A stretch of DNA of 64,000 nucleotides, from the NCBI RefSeq assembly GCF_000091305.1, contig NC_013929.1, positions 3,720,001 through 3,784,000 of the forward strand, in the 5' to 3' direction. Of the stretch, positions 9,527 to 18,159 are shown piece by piece. The notes beneath the pieces were generated by a model. The model saw only the letters and a list, made by a program, of their open reading frames with translations, did no database searches and was not told the DNA's origin. Numbering within the stretch: the stretch's first letter is position 1; each line of letters begins with the position of its first letter. Position numbers and translations under genes: made by a program. The stretch comes from Streptomyces scabiei 87.22 (GTDB taxonomy: Bacteria; Actinomycetota; Actinomycetes; Streptomycetales; Streptomycetaceae).

Positions 9527-10207
9527 GTCTCCTCGCCCCGTACCGACCGATTCCTGGACATCCGCCGCGACCCGCACTCCGACGAACTCCTCGCACGCGG
9601 CCGGGACTCCGAGGCACACAGCATCCTCCAGCGCGCGGGTTTCATAGCCGTCGTCCGCCTCCACGAGACCTACCACCGCGCCCCCACCGGCCTCACCGAA
9701 GACGACGAGTCCCGTCTCGCCACCGACGCCGTCGCCCGCCTCCGGACAGCCGGATACCACGTCGACTGCGCCCCGGACTTCGACACTGACGCCCAGCCGA
9801 CCAGTTACCTGCCGCTGGGCTTCTCCGTCGCCCACCTCGCCGAGCGCCTTCGTAACGCCACCACCACGGACGAGGCGGCCGACGCGCTGACCGAGCTGAC
9901 CGCCGCCCACGACGGCATCCTCGCCGCACCGGAGGAAGTGCTCACCGCCACCGCCGACTTCCACGACGGTCGGCCAGGCTGCCGACCCCTACACCGCCCG
10001 GCGACTGCGCTACCTCGCCCACGAGCACCTCCACATCATCCGCACCGACCTCGCCCACGCCCGCACCGCCCTCGCCGACCGGCGCACCCCGCACCCCGGC
10101 CGCAGCACCTGCACCGGGGAGGTTCCCACCACCGAACGCGAACGCTCCGCCGTGTGCGCCTGCCCGCCCCCCGCCGCGCACGCTCCCGGCCCCTCCGCCA
10201 CCGGTAG
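9527..10207 (+). pseudogene. Paralogue-family hypothetical gene, apparent frameshift near 9970
   Basis: The frame is protein-like from about 9530 (RFLDIRRDPHSDELL ... ILQRAGF ... RLRTAGYHVDCAPDF) to about 9968 and aligns with the gene at 11006. The homology then continues one frame over (ADPYTARRLRYLAHEHLH) to about 10190, while the starting frame runs as junk to a TGA at 10205-10207. There is no ATG, GTG or TTG near the expected start; GTC at 9527 or CTG at 9554 are the nearest candidates. A one-base change near 9970 fits best. The far end is uncertain because the second frame runs on into the next gene. Confidence 0.5.
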
Positions 10208-10250
10208 CCGACGGACTGCGCCGCTGACCCCCACCTCGCCCAAGGACACC

Positions 10251-11009
10251 ATGCACAACCACGACACCTCCGAGCGCCTCGCCTCGTACGCCGACGTCCT
10301 CATCGGCGAACTCCCCGACACCTGGACCAGCACTCACCTCCCGCCGGAGGCCAAGGACGACCTCGCCGAACTGGCCGACCGCATCTGGGACCTGGACCTG
10401 GTCGCCGCGTCCCTCGCCGAGCGCCCGCTTCATCAGGCAGCCGTCCTGAGCCGCCCCGACGGCGCCCAGCTCGTCCTGCTGGACCGGCACGACGCACGCG
10501 ACGGCTTCCTCATCGCCGCCATCGCCCCTCGCGCCCTGCCCGACGAGGCGTACCGCGCCGTCCCCGAGCCCAACGGCATCGCCCTGGCCGACGATCCGTT
10601 CCTGGGCGCCGAGCAGGTCGCCGGCGACCTGCTCGCCCGCTACGACAGCGCGCTCGCCCAGGTCCGGCACAACGCCCTGGGCGGCATCCAGCCCTCCCAG
10701 CCGGACCGGGTCGTCCTGACCTGGCAGCCCGACGGCAGCGTCGCCACCGCACCCGTCGACGACCGTGCCGGCGTGATCCTCGTCGCCCACGGCTTCGTCC
10801 AGGACCCGCAGAGCGGCATCTACCGCCTCAGCGGTGACGACACCAGGGCGCAGGCGCGCGCCCTGCGCGAGATCGGCCCGCAGCTGGACGCGCTCGGCGT
10901 CGGCACCGCCCTCCAGCACCCCGCAGGCCGGACCGCGCCCACCTCCGCCCCAGCCTCCATGCCAGCCTCTCCGGCCGGCAGTCGTGCGCCGTCCACCAGG
11001 GCTCGATGA
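10251..11009 (+). CDS. Hypothetical ICE protein (252 aa)
   Basis: ATG 10251 with AAGGA upstream is chosen over a GTG at 10152 that lies in the tail of the previous gene. The protein has an N-terminal helical region (ERLASYADVLIGELPDTW), a central alpha/beta region (GAQLVLLDRHDARDGFLIAAIAP) and a C-terminal part with a repeated-strand look (RVVLTWQPDGSVATAPVDD). It is coupled by ATGA to the next gene. No domain recognised. Confidence 0.65.
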   Translation: MHNHDTSERLASYADVLIGELPDTWTSTHLPPEAKDDLAELADRIWDLDLVAASLAERPLHQAAVLSRPDGAQLVLLDRHDARDGFLIAAIAPRALPDEAYRAVPEPNGIALADDPFLGAEQVAGDLLARYDSALAQVRHNALGGIQPSQPDRVVLTWQPDGSVATAPVDDRAGVILVAHGFVQDPQSGIYRLSGDDTRAQARALREIGPQLDALGVGTALQHPAGRTAPTSAPASMPASPAGSRAPSTRAR

Positions 11010-11653
11010 AGCAGACGGAGCCCGAGTTCTGGGTGCTGGAGTACATCACCATCACCAAGGATCCCCGCAGCAGCCTGGTCGTCGCCATCGGCGGCACCGA
11101 GAAGGCGGCGGACATCCTCCAGCGAACCGGCGGCTTCCTCTCCGCTGCCGGACCGCGCGGTGATTACCACCGGCTTCCCCACGGCCTACCCGTCGAGCAG
11201 CAGCGGCTGAAGGCGGCCACCGCCTCGCACGCCCTGCTCGCCGCCGGTCACAGCGTCCACCTCGACCCCGCCCTGAACATGCTGGCCACACCGGACGGCG
11301 AACGTGACGGGGCCCTGCGCTACCTCGCCCATCTCGCGGAGCGGGCCTCTGCGGCCAAGACCAGCAGTGAGGCGGCCGAGGTGCTGACCGAGATCGCCGC
11401 CCCGGTCAACGGGCTGCTGCCCCTCACCAGGGAAGTGGTCGTCCGGGCCTGGATCGCCACCAGTGACCTCCTGGGGACTTCCCCCGGCGAGGAACCCGAA
11501 CCCCTCGCACGGCTCGGGGACACCGCCAGCTCCCTGAGCCAGGCCGCGCACGTGATCCTCCGCGCCCGCAACCACGCCGCCCGGGTTTCGCAACCGGCGG
11601 CCCCCACACCGCCGCCGAGCACCGCCCAGCCCTCGGCCTCCCGCCACCGGTGA
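11006..11653 (+). CDS. Hypothetical ICE paralogue-family protein (215 aa)
   Basis: ATGA overlap with the upstream gene. Pattern: KAADILQRTGGF, then YHRLPHGLP, then AATASHALLAAGHSVHLDPAL, then a C-terminal helical half. The same order of elements is seen in the genes at 4077, 9527, 11670 and 18160, so this is an intact member of a local family. The family is unnamed to me. The repetition suggests duplication within the element. Tail Pro/Ser-rich ending in RHR. Confidence 0.65.
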   Translation: MKQTEPEFWVLEYITITKDPRSSLVVAIGGTEKAADILQRTGGFLSAAGPRGDYHRLPHGLPVEQQRLKAATASHALLAAGHSVHLDPALNMLATPDGERDGALRYLAHLAERASAAKTSSEAAEVLTEIAAPVNGLLPLTREVVVRAWIATSDLLGTSPGEEPEPLARLGDTASSLSQAAHVILRARNHAARVSQPAAPTPPPSTAQPSASRHR

Positions 11654-11669
11654 CCCCGGAGAGACAGAC

Positions 11670-12077
11670 ATGGCCAACCTGGCCGACGAATACGGCACGG
11701 ACGTCGAGATCTACATCAAGGCCCTGACGACCACCATCCACGCCGACACCCCCACCGGCGCCCCCGCCCAGCTCCACGACCTGCTGGAACAGCTCGGCCT
11801 CGAACGCCACGAATACCCCACAGGCGTGCCGCTCTACATCTGGCACACCGTGCCCGAACACCTCGATGCCGCCGAGCAGAAGCGCCTGGCGACCCGCGCC
11901 ATCCCCGCCCTGCTCCTGGCCGGATACGAGGTCAACTGCACGCCCGGCGTCTTCGACGAAGCCGCCTACCGGCAAGCCGTGCACAAGGCCCGCACCCGTG
12001 CCGCCCGTCCCTCCACGCAGCATCCGCCACCGGGCAGCTCTCCCTCGCACCCCGCACCGGCCCGGCGCACCCCGTAA
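11670..12077 (+). CDS. Short ICE paralogue-family protein (135 aa)
   Basis: ATG 11670 with GGAGAG upstream. It carries the family core (LLEQLGLERHEYPTGVPLYIWH, ATRAIPALLLAGYEVNCTPG) but lacks the C-terminal half of the 11006 protein, and ends in a Ser/Pro tail. A strong hairpin follows the stop, so it probably ends a transcription unit. Confidence 0.6.
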   Translation: MANLADEYGTDVEIYIKALTTTIHADTPTGAPAQLHDLLEQLGLERHEYPTGVPLYIWHTVPEHLDAAEQKRLATRAIPALLLAGYEVNCTPGVFDEAAYRQAVHKARTRAARPSTQHPPPGSSPSHPAPARRTP

Positions 12078-12085
12078 GACCGCCC

Positions 12086-12113
12086 GGGCGGCCCCGGCAC
12101 TCCGGGGCCGCCC
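12086..12113 (+). terminator. Strong GC hairpin, likely terminator
   Basis: A perfect 12-bp stem (12086-12097 with 12102-12113) and loop CACT lie 9 bases after the stop at 12077. There is no T run, which is common for Streptomyces terminators. Confidence 0.6.
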
Positions 12114-12141
12114 ACCGCACCACTCAATCCCGGAGAAACCC

Positions 12142-12327
12142 GTAGCAGCCCGCACACCCCCGCCGATCAGCCACCGGCTCAAACCCCGACTCGCGACCGC
12201 GCTGTTCCGCCGCTACCTGCGCGCCTGCACACCGCTCGGCCCGGACCGCGTCTCCCTGCTGGCCAGCACCCGCCCGGAAACCGTCCTCGCCGAGACACTG
12301 CGCGTCGGCCACCGCCACCACCACTGA
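12142..12327 (+). CDS. Small basic hypothetical protein, non-canonical start (about 61 aa)
   Basis: This frame looks coding (ATALFRRYLRACTPLGPDR, LLASTRPETVLAETL) and stops at 12325-12327, but has no ATG, GTG or TTG. CGGAGA at 12131-12136 is spaced correctly for a start at GTA 12142. Either a very unusual start is used or the start codon has mutated and the gene is silent. Function unknown. Confidence 0.35.
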   Translation, partial: VAARTPPPISHRLKPRLATALFRRYLRACTPLGPDRVSLLASTRPETVLAETLRVGHRHHH

Positions 12328-12350
12328 CCGTCCCCCTGACCCGGAGGAGC

Positions 12351-12734
12351 ATGTCCCACCCCGCCCCCCATCCGATGAAACTGGCCGACGAGATCACCCG
12401 CCGGCTCGGTCAGCTCTCCGATCACCTCTCTCAACTACCCCCCGCCCAGGCCGCGCAGGTCATCGCCCGCGTTCTCGACCCAGAGACCGGAGTCCTCGGC
12501 GGTGTCACCCAACTCGTCGCCACCGGCAGCGTGTTCGCCAAGGACCAGGCCGAGCGGGGATTCCTCCCCGCAGAGGTGTGGCTCGCTCTGGGCCGCGCCT
12601 CGAACGAGCTGTACGACATCGCCCTCGACCTGGACGAGCACAAGGACACCCTCAAGCACGCCGGCACCCAGCCCGCCACCCGTGCGGCGAAGCCCCCGGC
12701 ACCCGCACCGCTCGTCATCCGGCGGCACCGGTGA
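12351..12734 (+). CDS. Hypothetical ICE protein (127 aa)
   Basis: ATG 12351 directly behind GGAGC. All-helical, Ala/Leu-rich with regular heptads (ITRRLGQLSDHLSQL, ELYDIALDLDEHKDTL), so it may be a small coiled-coil protein. The stop overlaps the GTG of the DUF317 gene (GTGA), suggesting translation together. No domain recognised. Confidence 0.6.
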   Translation: MSHPAPHPMKLADEITRRLGQLSDHLSQLPPAQAAQVIARVLDPETGVLGGVTQLVATGSVFAKDQAERGFLPAEVWLALGRASNELYDIALDLDEHKDTLKHAGTQPATRAAKPPAPAPLVIRRHR

Positions 12735-13534
12735 AGAAGAAGCAATGGCAGGGCTGGGGGCCGGGCGAACAGGCCGAGCAGCACTACCTCGTCCAGCCCC
12801 GGGCCCTCGCCGGCGGCGGCGACGTCCGCCACGTCGCGGCGTTCCTGCGCGCCTCGGGATGGCGGGACAAGTCCAAGACGAACGGCCCCCTGCTCATGGG
12901 GAGCCCCGACCGCACCGTCCGTGTCGCCTACGACCCCTACGTCCTTCCCGGCGGGTGGACCATTCACGGCAGAGCGGACGGCCCCAAGGGCGAGTGGACG
13001 GCGCACCTGGGCCGGCAGACCCCGGTGGAGATCGTCGCCGGTCTGACCGACGCCCTCACCCGCCCCCGCTCCGCCCACGCGCCCAACGTCTGGGCACCGT
13101 TGGAGGAGCAGAACTGGCACACGCGTTTCGAGGGCGAGCACTACACCGCGACCAGCCCTGACGGCACCGCGTGGATGCAATACCACCACAGCCCCGACGG
13201 CACGGCGATGTGGTGGACCGGAGCGAAGGACAAGCAGGGCAACGGGTGGACGGCCAACTTCACGCCCAACACCCCGATGCACCTGATGCAAGCCTTCTCG
13301 ACCGAACTCGCCAGCCCCGATCCCGTGATGCGCCCGCGCGGACGCGTACCGCACAGCGCGCAGATCCGCACCTGGTCAGTCTCCGTCAAGCCCTCCCAGC
13401 TCGGTGCGTGGCAGCAGGCCCGGATCACGGCCGCCCGCGCCGCCACCTGGGCCCAGGGCAGCGCCCGAAGCACCCGGCCACGCACTACCGCCCGTCCCTA
13501 CACCCCGGCCGACGGCGCCCGGACCCGCCGCTGA
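12731..13534 (+). CDS. DUF317 domain protein 1 (267 aa)
   Basis: GTG 12731 in a GTGA overlap. Residues about 18-110 fit DUF317: VQPRALAGGGDVRHVAAFL, then AYDPYVLPGGWTIHG, then WTAHLGRQTPVEIV. A second, more divergent unit follows (WHTRFEGEHYTATSPDGTAW, GWTANFTPNTPMHLM). DUF317 proteins are abundant on Streptomyces plasmids and ICEs, but their role is not established. The gene is one of at least four DUF317 copies in the window. Confidence 0.8.
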   Translation: MKKKQWQGWGPGEQAEQHYLVQPRALAGGGDVRHVAAFLRASGWRDKSKTNGPLLMGSPDRTVRVAYDPYVLPGGWTIHGRADGPKGEWTAHLGRQTPVEIVAGLTDALTRPRSAHAPNVWAPLEEQNWHTRFEGEHYTATSPDGTAWMQYHHSPDGTAMWWTGAKDKQGNGWTANFTPNTPMHLMQAFSTELASPDPVMRPRGRVPHSAQIRTWSVSVKPSQLGAWQQARITAARAATWAQGSARSTRPRTTARPYTPADGARTRR

Positions 13535-13560
13535 CCCGACGCCCCGTCCCAAGGAGCCCG

Positions 13561-13917
13561 ATGCCCGCACTCACCCCGGACACCATCCACACACTGACCG
13601 AAACGCTGTCGGACCTCACCGACTACCTGCGCGAGAACCCCGACCCCGTGGAGGCCCTCGCCCTCGTCGAGCCTCTCCTCGACGAGTACACGGGCCTGCC
13701 CGTCCAACTCGCCGACACGCTGCGCGCCCTCGCCCGTGCCCTTCACAACCACACGGACGTCCCGCGCACCGCGCAGATCGACCTTCTGATCACCGAGTTG
13801 CGCACGGCCGCGTGGGAGCAGACCGACCAGCACACCCTCCACTACGTCCTGGACGACCTCCGCGACCTGTACGGCAGCGCCGGCACGAGCGAGCCGGGGT
13901 ACTGCCGGTGCCGCTGA
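13561..13917 (+). CDS. Small helical hypothetical protein (118 aa)
   Basis: ATG 13561 behind AAGGAG. Helical and acidic (TLTETLSDLTDYL, DLLITELRTAAWEQ). It overlaps the following DUF317 gene by 10 bases. The pairing of a small helical protein with a DUF317 protein also occurs at 12351/12731 and 14755/15318, so these may be functional pairs. The companion role is inferred from order only. Confidence 0.55.
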   Translation: MPALTPDTIHTLTETLSDLTDYLRENPDPVEALALVEPLLDEYTGLPVQLADTLRALARALHNHTDVPRTAQIDLLITELRTAAWEQTDQHTLHYVLDDLRDLYGSAGTSEPGYCRCR

Positions 13918-14669
13918 GCGAACGGCAGCTCGCCGCGTACGCTGACAAGCACGCCGGGCGCATCCCGTTCGACACCAGCCCCCGCCACCTCGCCGGCCCC
14001 GGAGACGCCCGCCACGTCACCCACGGTCTGGCCGCCGCCGGATGGAGCGCCGTCTCCGACCCCCTGAGTGCCGAGATCGTCCTGCACAGCCCCGACCTGC
14101 GCCACCGCCTCCAGTTCGACCCGCAGTCCGCCACCTCCGCATGGTGGCGGCTGCGGGCGGAGCCCACCGACACCGAGCCCGGCTGGTACGCCGAATTCGG
14201 CGAACTCGTGCCCGCCGAGGTCCTCGCCGGCTTCACGGACGCCCTCATCGCTCCGCCGCCGCAGGAGGCGGACCCGTGGCAGCCGGTGACCGTGGCGGGC
14301 TGGCACCGCGCCTCGAAGGGCACGGCGCATTCACCGGACTCCATGTGTCACGTCGAACTGCGCTCGTTGCGCGAATTCAGCGCCGGGCCGTCCTGGCACG
14401 TCGAGACCCGTGAGCCCGACCGCGGAAAGTTCCGCGGCCCGAGCATCTGGCACGCCTACCTCGACGAGCGCACCCCCGCCCGTCTGGTCGGATCGTTCCT
14501 CACCGCACTGACCGACCGTAGCCCGCTCCAGCGCGGCATGTATGACCGCACCGGCCACTACAGCGCCGTGCAGACGCCCAGTGCGCTGCGCCCGCAGCAG
14601 GTGGTCGACGCGCACACCACCCGTATCGACTCCCTCCGCGCACGGGCACGCTCCACCCGCCGTCAGTAG
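13908..14669 (+). CDS. DUF317 domain protein 2 (253 aa)
   Basis: GTG 13908, translated from within the end of the previous gene. It has the DUF317 signature FDTSPRHLAGPGDARHVTH, then WWRLRAEPTD and WYAEFGELVPAEVLAG, and a second half with the same plan (SWHVETREPDRGKF, WHAYLDERTPARLV). About the length of two DUF317 units. Function unknown. Confidence 0.8.
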   Translation: MPLSERQLAAYADKHAGRIPFDTSPRHLAGPGDARHVTHGLAAAGWSAVSDPLSAEIVLHSPDLRHRLQFDPQSATSAWWRLRAEPTDTEPGWYAEFGELVPAEVLAGFTDALIAPPPQEADPWQPVTVAGWHRASKGTAHSPDSMCHVELRSLREFSAGPSWHVETREPDRGKFRGPSIWHAYLDERTPARLVGSFLTALTDRSPLQRGMYDRTGHYSAVQTPSALRPQQVVDAHTTRIDSLRARARSTRRQ

Positions 14670-14754
14670 ACGAAACCCGCGACGGCCCCGGCCCCGGCGA
14701 ACGTCGGCGCAGCCCAGCCGACCGCTCGCCGCTGAACCGACAGGACTCCACCTC

Positions 14755-15321
14755 ATCTCCAGCGACCACCACGCACACCGCGACTCCCTCCGGCACCTCG
14801 ACGACTATCTGAACGACAGCAAGAAGATCCTCGACGCCTGGGACGCCTACACCGACGAGCACACCGACCTCGACGGCTGGCCCCACGACGACCACGCCTA
14901 CGGCATGCGCGCGAGCCAGCGCGACGCCGACACCCTCACAGCGTTCGAGCCGCTCCGCTACGGCGCCCGTCACCTGCTGGCCACCGCCGAAACAAAGCTG
15001 GCCCAACTGCCGCAGAACACGGTGCAGAGCCGCTGGGTCTACCAGTTGGGCGTCCTGCGCGACGCCCTCGACCGGCTCGACGAACTGCACGAGCGGTGGC
15101 TGGCCACCCAAGACGCCCTCCCCACCACCGCCAGGCCCGGCACCGCCGACTTCGACGACCCCCTCGCCGAGCATCACGCCGAATCATGGAGCTACCTCGA
15201 CGACTGGGCCACTCACGGCAAGACGCTCCGGGAGATCAACTCCGCTGCCCGCAAGGCCCGTTCGCCTCTGGCCCCCATACCGCTCCCCGCACCTCTCCGG
15301 CGGACTGCGGCACGGAAGTGA
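14755..15321 (+). CDS. Helical hypothetical protein, probable ATC start (188 aa)
   Basis: The frame from 14755 is clearly coding (SLRHLDDYLNDSKKILDAW, LRDALDRLDELHERW) but contains no ATG, GTG or TTG at a sensible place. AGGA at 14742-14745 is well spaced for ATC 14755. All-helical and acidic, probably coiled coil. The stop overlaps a GTG that opens the DUF317 pseudogene. No function assigned. Confidence 0.5.
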   Translation: MSSDHHAHRDSLRHLDDYLNDSKKILDAWDAYTDEHTDLDGWPHDDHAYGMRASQRDADTLTAFEPLRYGARHLLATAETKLAQLPQNTVQSRWVYQLGVLRDALDRLDELHERWLATQDALPTTARPGTADFDDPLAEHHAESWSYLDDWATHGKTLREINSAARKARSPLAPIPLPAPLRRTAARK

Positions 15322-15900
15322 GCATGCCCCCGGCTCCCGAGACCGTCGAGGTCGACTTCATCACACCGCGGCACCTCGCCGGCCGCTGATCCGGCCTGGA
15401 TCACCATCCCTCTCTACCGTGCCTGCCGCTGAAGTCATGGCAACGACCCCCTCCTGCCGCGCGTCCTGCTCGCCAGCCCCGACCAGAAGGCCCTCCTGCG
15501 CCTGGAACCCGATCCCGACGGACAGTGGTGGACGTTGAGCCACGCTGCGGAACCGGACCGTCCCGCCTGGTACGCGAGCTTCGGCGCCCGCACGCCCGTC
15601 GAACTCATCGCCGCCGTCACCGACTCCGCCTCGACAGCGAGCGCCCCCTGCGACCCGTACGAACCGCTGCGGCAGATCGGTTGGTCACCGTACGGCGAGA
15701 GCGGCCTCATATCGCCCGACAATGCGACGTACGTCGAGCGCCTGGGAACGCTGGATGATCCGGGAGCCTGGTTCGTCACCGTCACGGCCGGCCTGCATCA
15801 GAACGTGTGACAGGCCCGCTTCGGCGAGCACGCTCCCACACGCCTGGTCACCGCGTTCACCGCCGCGCTCGCCGATCCGGCCCCCGTCGCGCGCACCGGC
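15318..15900 (+). pseudogene. DUF317 domain protein 3, degraded
   Basis: GTG 15318 opens VDFITPRHLAGR, the DUF317 entry motif, then hits TGA at 15387-15389. Homology continues in another frame (DPAWITIPLYRACR), meets a TGA where Trp would be expected, continues (LLPRVLLASPDQKALLRLE, WWTLSHAAEPDRPAWYAS), reaches a second in-frame TGA at 15808-15810 and still continues (RFGEHAPTRLVTAFTAAL). One frameshift and two nonsense codons make this a clear pseudogene. The C-terminal boundary is approximate. Confidence 0.7.
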
Positions 15901-15956
15901 GTGGCGGAGTTGCACACCCGAGGGGAAACGTCCGAACAGGGGGCGGGGAGCGGGGT

Positions 15957-16040
15957 AGCTAGCGCGCTACATGGCGTGACGGCTAGCTCTCCCCATAGGA
16001 CACCACCTAGCGCGATTACTAGCCCTTTACCTAGCGTGCA
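15957..16040 (+). repeat. Array of seven 12-bp CTAG iterons
   Basis: Cutting 15957-16040 into 12-mers puts CTAG at positions 3-6 of five units (starting 15957, 15981, 16005, 16017, 16029) and one- or two-mismatch versions (ATGG, ATAG) in the two between (15969, 15993). The consensus is about ACCTAGCGCG plus two variable bases. The first units also form the palindrome TAGCGCGCTA (15960-15969). The array is upstream of the coupling-ATPase gene and fits a multi-copy protein-binding site such as a transfer or replication origin. Confidence 0.75.
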
Positions 16041-16090
16041 GTGGTCGACGGTCTTGCAGGTCCACCAGCTCGCCAGCCGAGCCGAACCCC

Positions 16091-16273
16091 GTGCGCAGTT
16101 GGCCGACCCACGACCCAAACGTCGTCACCCGCCGGACCACAGACGTGCTCGCCGAACTCGTAGCCGGGGCGCTGGAAGAACGCGTCCACACCCTCGCTGC
16201 CCGGCGCACCGTCCCGCCGACCACACCGATGCCCTCGGCGCCTGCGCCGGTCAAGAACGGCCGCAGTCGCTGA
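16091..16273 (+). CDS. Small hypothetical ORF (60 aa)
   Basis: GTG 16091 opens a reading frame with a helical core (RRTTDVLAELVAGALEERVHTL) and the RSR tail typical of this element. It lies between the iterons and the coupling ATPase. It could be the displaced C-terminus of the degraded DUF317 gene. Weak support. Confidence 0.3.
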   Translation: MRSWPTHDPNVVTRRTTDVLAELVAGALEERVHTLAARRTVPPTTPMPSAPAPVKNGRSR

Positions 16274-16305
16274 TCCCCACGTCCCCGCCCGGAAGCACGT
16301 AGCCC

Positions 16306-18102
16306 TTGCCCCCTTCCTCCTCCTCGAACAGTTCCACCGACGGTTACGACCTCGTTCTGCGCCTCCTCCTCGGCGTGCTCGCAGTCGTCGTCCCCTTCGC
16401 CCACTTCGCCTGGCTGTCGGGCAACATCACCGCCTACCTCACCGGAGCCGACTGGGCGCCGTACCAGCCGACCGCCGCCCTACTCCACCCCGAGCAGGTC
16501 TGGCCCGGTACGGGAGAAACGTCCCTGCTGATCGGCGCCCGCATCGTGCCCGTCCTTCTACTCCTGGCCCTCGCAGTGGCGGGCGGCGTCGTATGGGCCC
16601 GGCACAAGAGCCGCAGCGGCGGCCGGGAAAAGAAGATCGCAGACATGGCCAAGGCCCGGGACATCGAGCCCCTGATGGCCAGGGCGATCACCGACAAGGC
16701 CCGCTCCCTTCGGCCGAGTCTGAAGGACGCCAAGAACATCGACGCGAAGGACACCGGCATCCTCCTGGGCAACCTGCAGGGCACCAGGCACGAGGTGCGC
16801 ATGGGGTTCGAGGACGTCGCCGTCGCGATCATGGCGCCCCGGTCCGGCAAGACGACCTCGCTCGCGATCCCCTCCATCCTGCACGCCCCGGGCCCGGTGC
16901 TGCTCACCAGCAACAAGGCCGCCGGCGATGCCTTCACCACGGCCTACGAAGCGCGGGCGAAGACGGGACAGGTGTGGACCATGGACCCGCAGCAGATCGC
17001 CCATGCTGCCCGCGAGATGTGGTGGAACCCCCTGGCCGGCGCGACCACCCTGGACGGGGCGAACCGGCTGGCGGGCCACTTCCTCGCCGCGAGCGTGGAT
17101 GCGTCCCAGCAGGGCGACTTCTGGTCCAAGGCCGGCAGCAACATCCTGTCCCAGCTGCTCTTGGCCGCGGCTCTCGACGAGCGGCCGATCACCGACATCA
17201 TGCAGTGGCTCGCCTTCCCTGCCGACCGGACCCCGCTCGACATCCTCCGTGATCACGGTTTCGCCGCCGTCGCTGCGCAGTTGAAGGGCACCGTGGAGGG
17301 GCCGCCCGAGACCCGCGACGGCATCTACGAGACCGCCCGCCAGTACGCCGCCACGCTGCTCAACTCCGAGATCGCGGCCTGGGTGACGCCGCAGAAGGGC
17401 GTCCCCGAATTCCAGCCGGCGCAGTTCGTCACCTCCACCGACACGCTCTTCCTGCTCAGCAAAGACGGAGGCGGCGGCGCCTCCGCGCTGATCGCGGCGT
17501 GCGCGGACTCGGTGATGCGCGCCGCGACCGCCCAGGCCGAACGCGCCGGCGGACGGCTCGACCCGCCCATGCTGGCGATCCTCGACGAGGCCGCCAACGT
17601 GTGCAAGATCAGCGACTTGCCGGATCTGTATTCGCACCTCGGGTCGCGCGGGATTATCCCGATCACGATCCTGCAGTCCTACCGCCAGGGCCAGAAGGTC
17701 TGGGGTGACGCCGGCATGGACGCCATGTGGTCCGCCTCGACCGTGAAGGTCATCGGCTCCGGTATCGACGACCCCGACTTCGCCGACAAGCTCAGCCGCC
17801 TGATCGGCGACCACGATGTCGAGACCACCTCGACCTCCCACTCGGAGTCCGGCAAGTCGACCTCCGTGTCGATGCGGCAGGAGCGGATCCTGCCCCCCGA
17901 CGCGATCCGGGCCCTGCCCAAGGGCACCGCGCTGTGCTTCGCCACCGGCATGCGGGCCGCGATGCTCGACCTGCGTCCCTGGTACCTGGAGCCCGGCGCT
18001 GACGAGCTGTCCGCCGCCTCCGACCGTGCGTCGAAGGCCATCACCGCCCGCGCCATAGCCAAGCACGCATTACAGCAGGGCGACTACGACACGGCCGCCT
18101 AA
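16306..18102 (+). CDS. VirD4/TraG-like conjugative coupling ATPase (598 aa)
   Basis: TTG 16306 with GGAAG about 10 bases upstream. Two N-terminal membrane segments (about 16-40 and 74-96), then an ATPase core: Walker A APRSGKT at 177-183, Walker B with ILDEA around 425-429, and a C-terminal TraM-recognition-like part (ITILQSYRQGQKVWG). Type IV coupling proteins dock DNA and relaxase to the secretion channel and pump DNA at the inner membrane. It is the strongest conjugation marker in the window and identifies the backbone as an ICE or integrated plasmid. The membrane-anchored form points to single-strand T4SS transfer rather than TraB/FtsK-type transfer. Confidence 0.88.
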   Translation: MPPSSSSNSSTDGYDLVLRLLLGVLAVVVPFAHFAWLSGNITAYLTGADWAPYQPTAALLHPEQVWPGTGETSLLIGARIVPVLLLLALAVAGGVVWARHKSRSGGREKKIADMAKARDIEPLMARAITDKARSLRPSLKDAKNIDAKDTGILLGNLQGTRHEVRMGFEDVAVAIMAPRSGKTTSLAIPSILHAPGPVLLTSNKAAGDAFTTAYEARAKTGQVWTMDPQQIAHAAREMWWNPLAGATTLDGANRLAGHFLAASVDASQQGDFWSKAGSNILSQLLLAAALDERPITDIMQWLAFPADRTPLDILRDHGFAAVAAQLKGTVEGPPETRDGIYETARQYAATLLNSEIAAWVTPQKGVPEFQPAQFVTSTDTLFLLSKDGGGGASALIAACADSVMRAATAQAERAGGRLDPPMLAILDEAANVCKISDLPDLYSHLGSRGIIPITILQSYRQGQKVWGDAGMDAMWSASTVKVIGSGIDDPDFADKLSRLIGDHDVETTSTSHSESGKSTSVSMRQERILPPDAIRALPKGTALCFATGMRAAMLDLRPWYLEPGADELSAASDRASKAITARAIAKHALQQGDYDTAA

Positions 18103-18159
18103 CCGCGCTGCGCCACACCCCCAAATCACGCTGACCGCACCACGACCCTCCGGACCACC

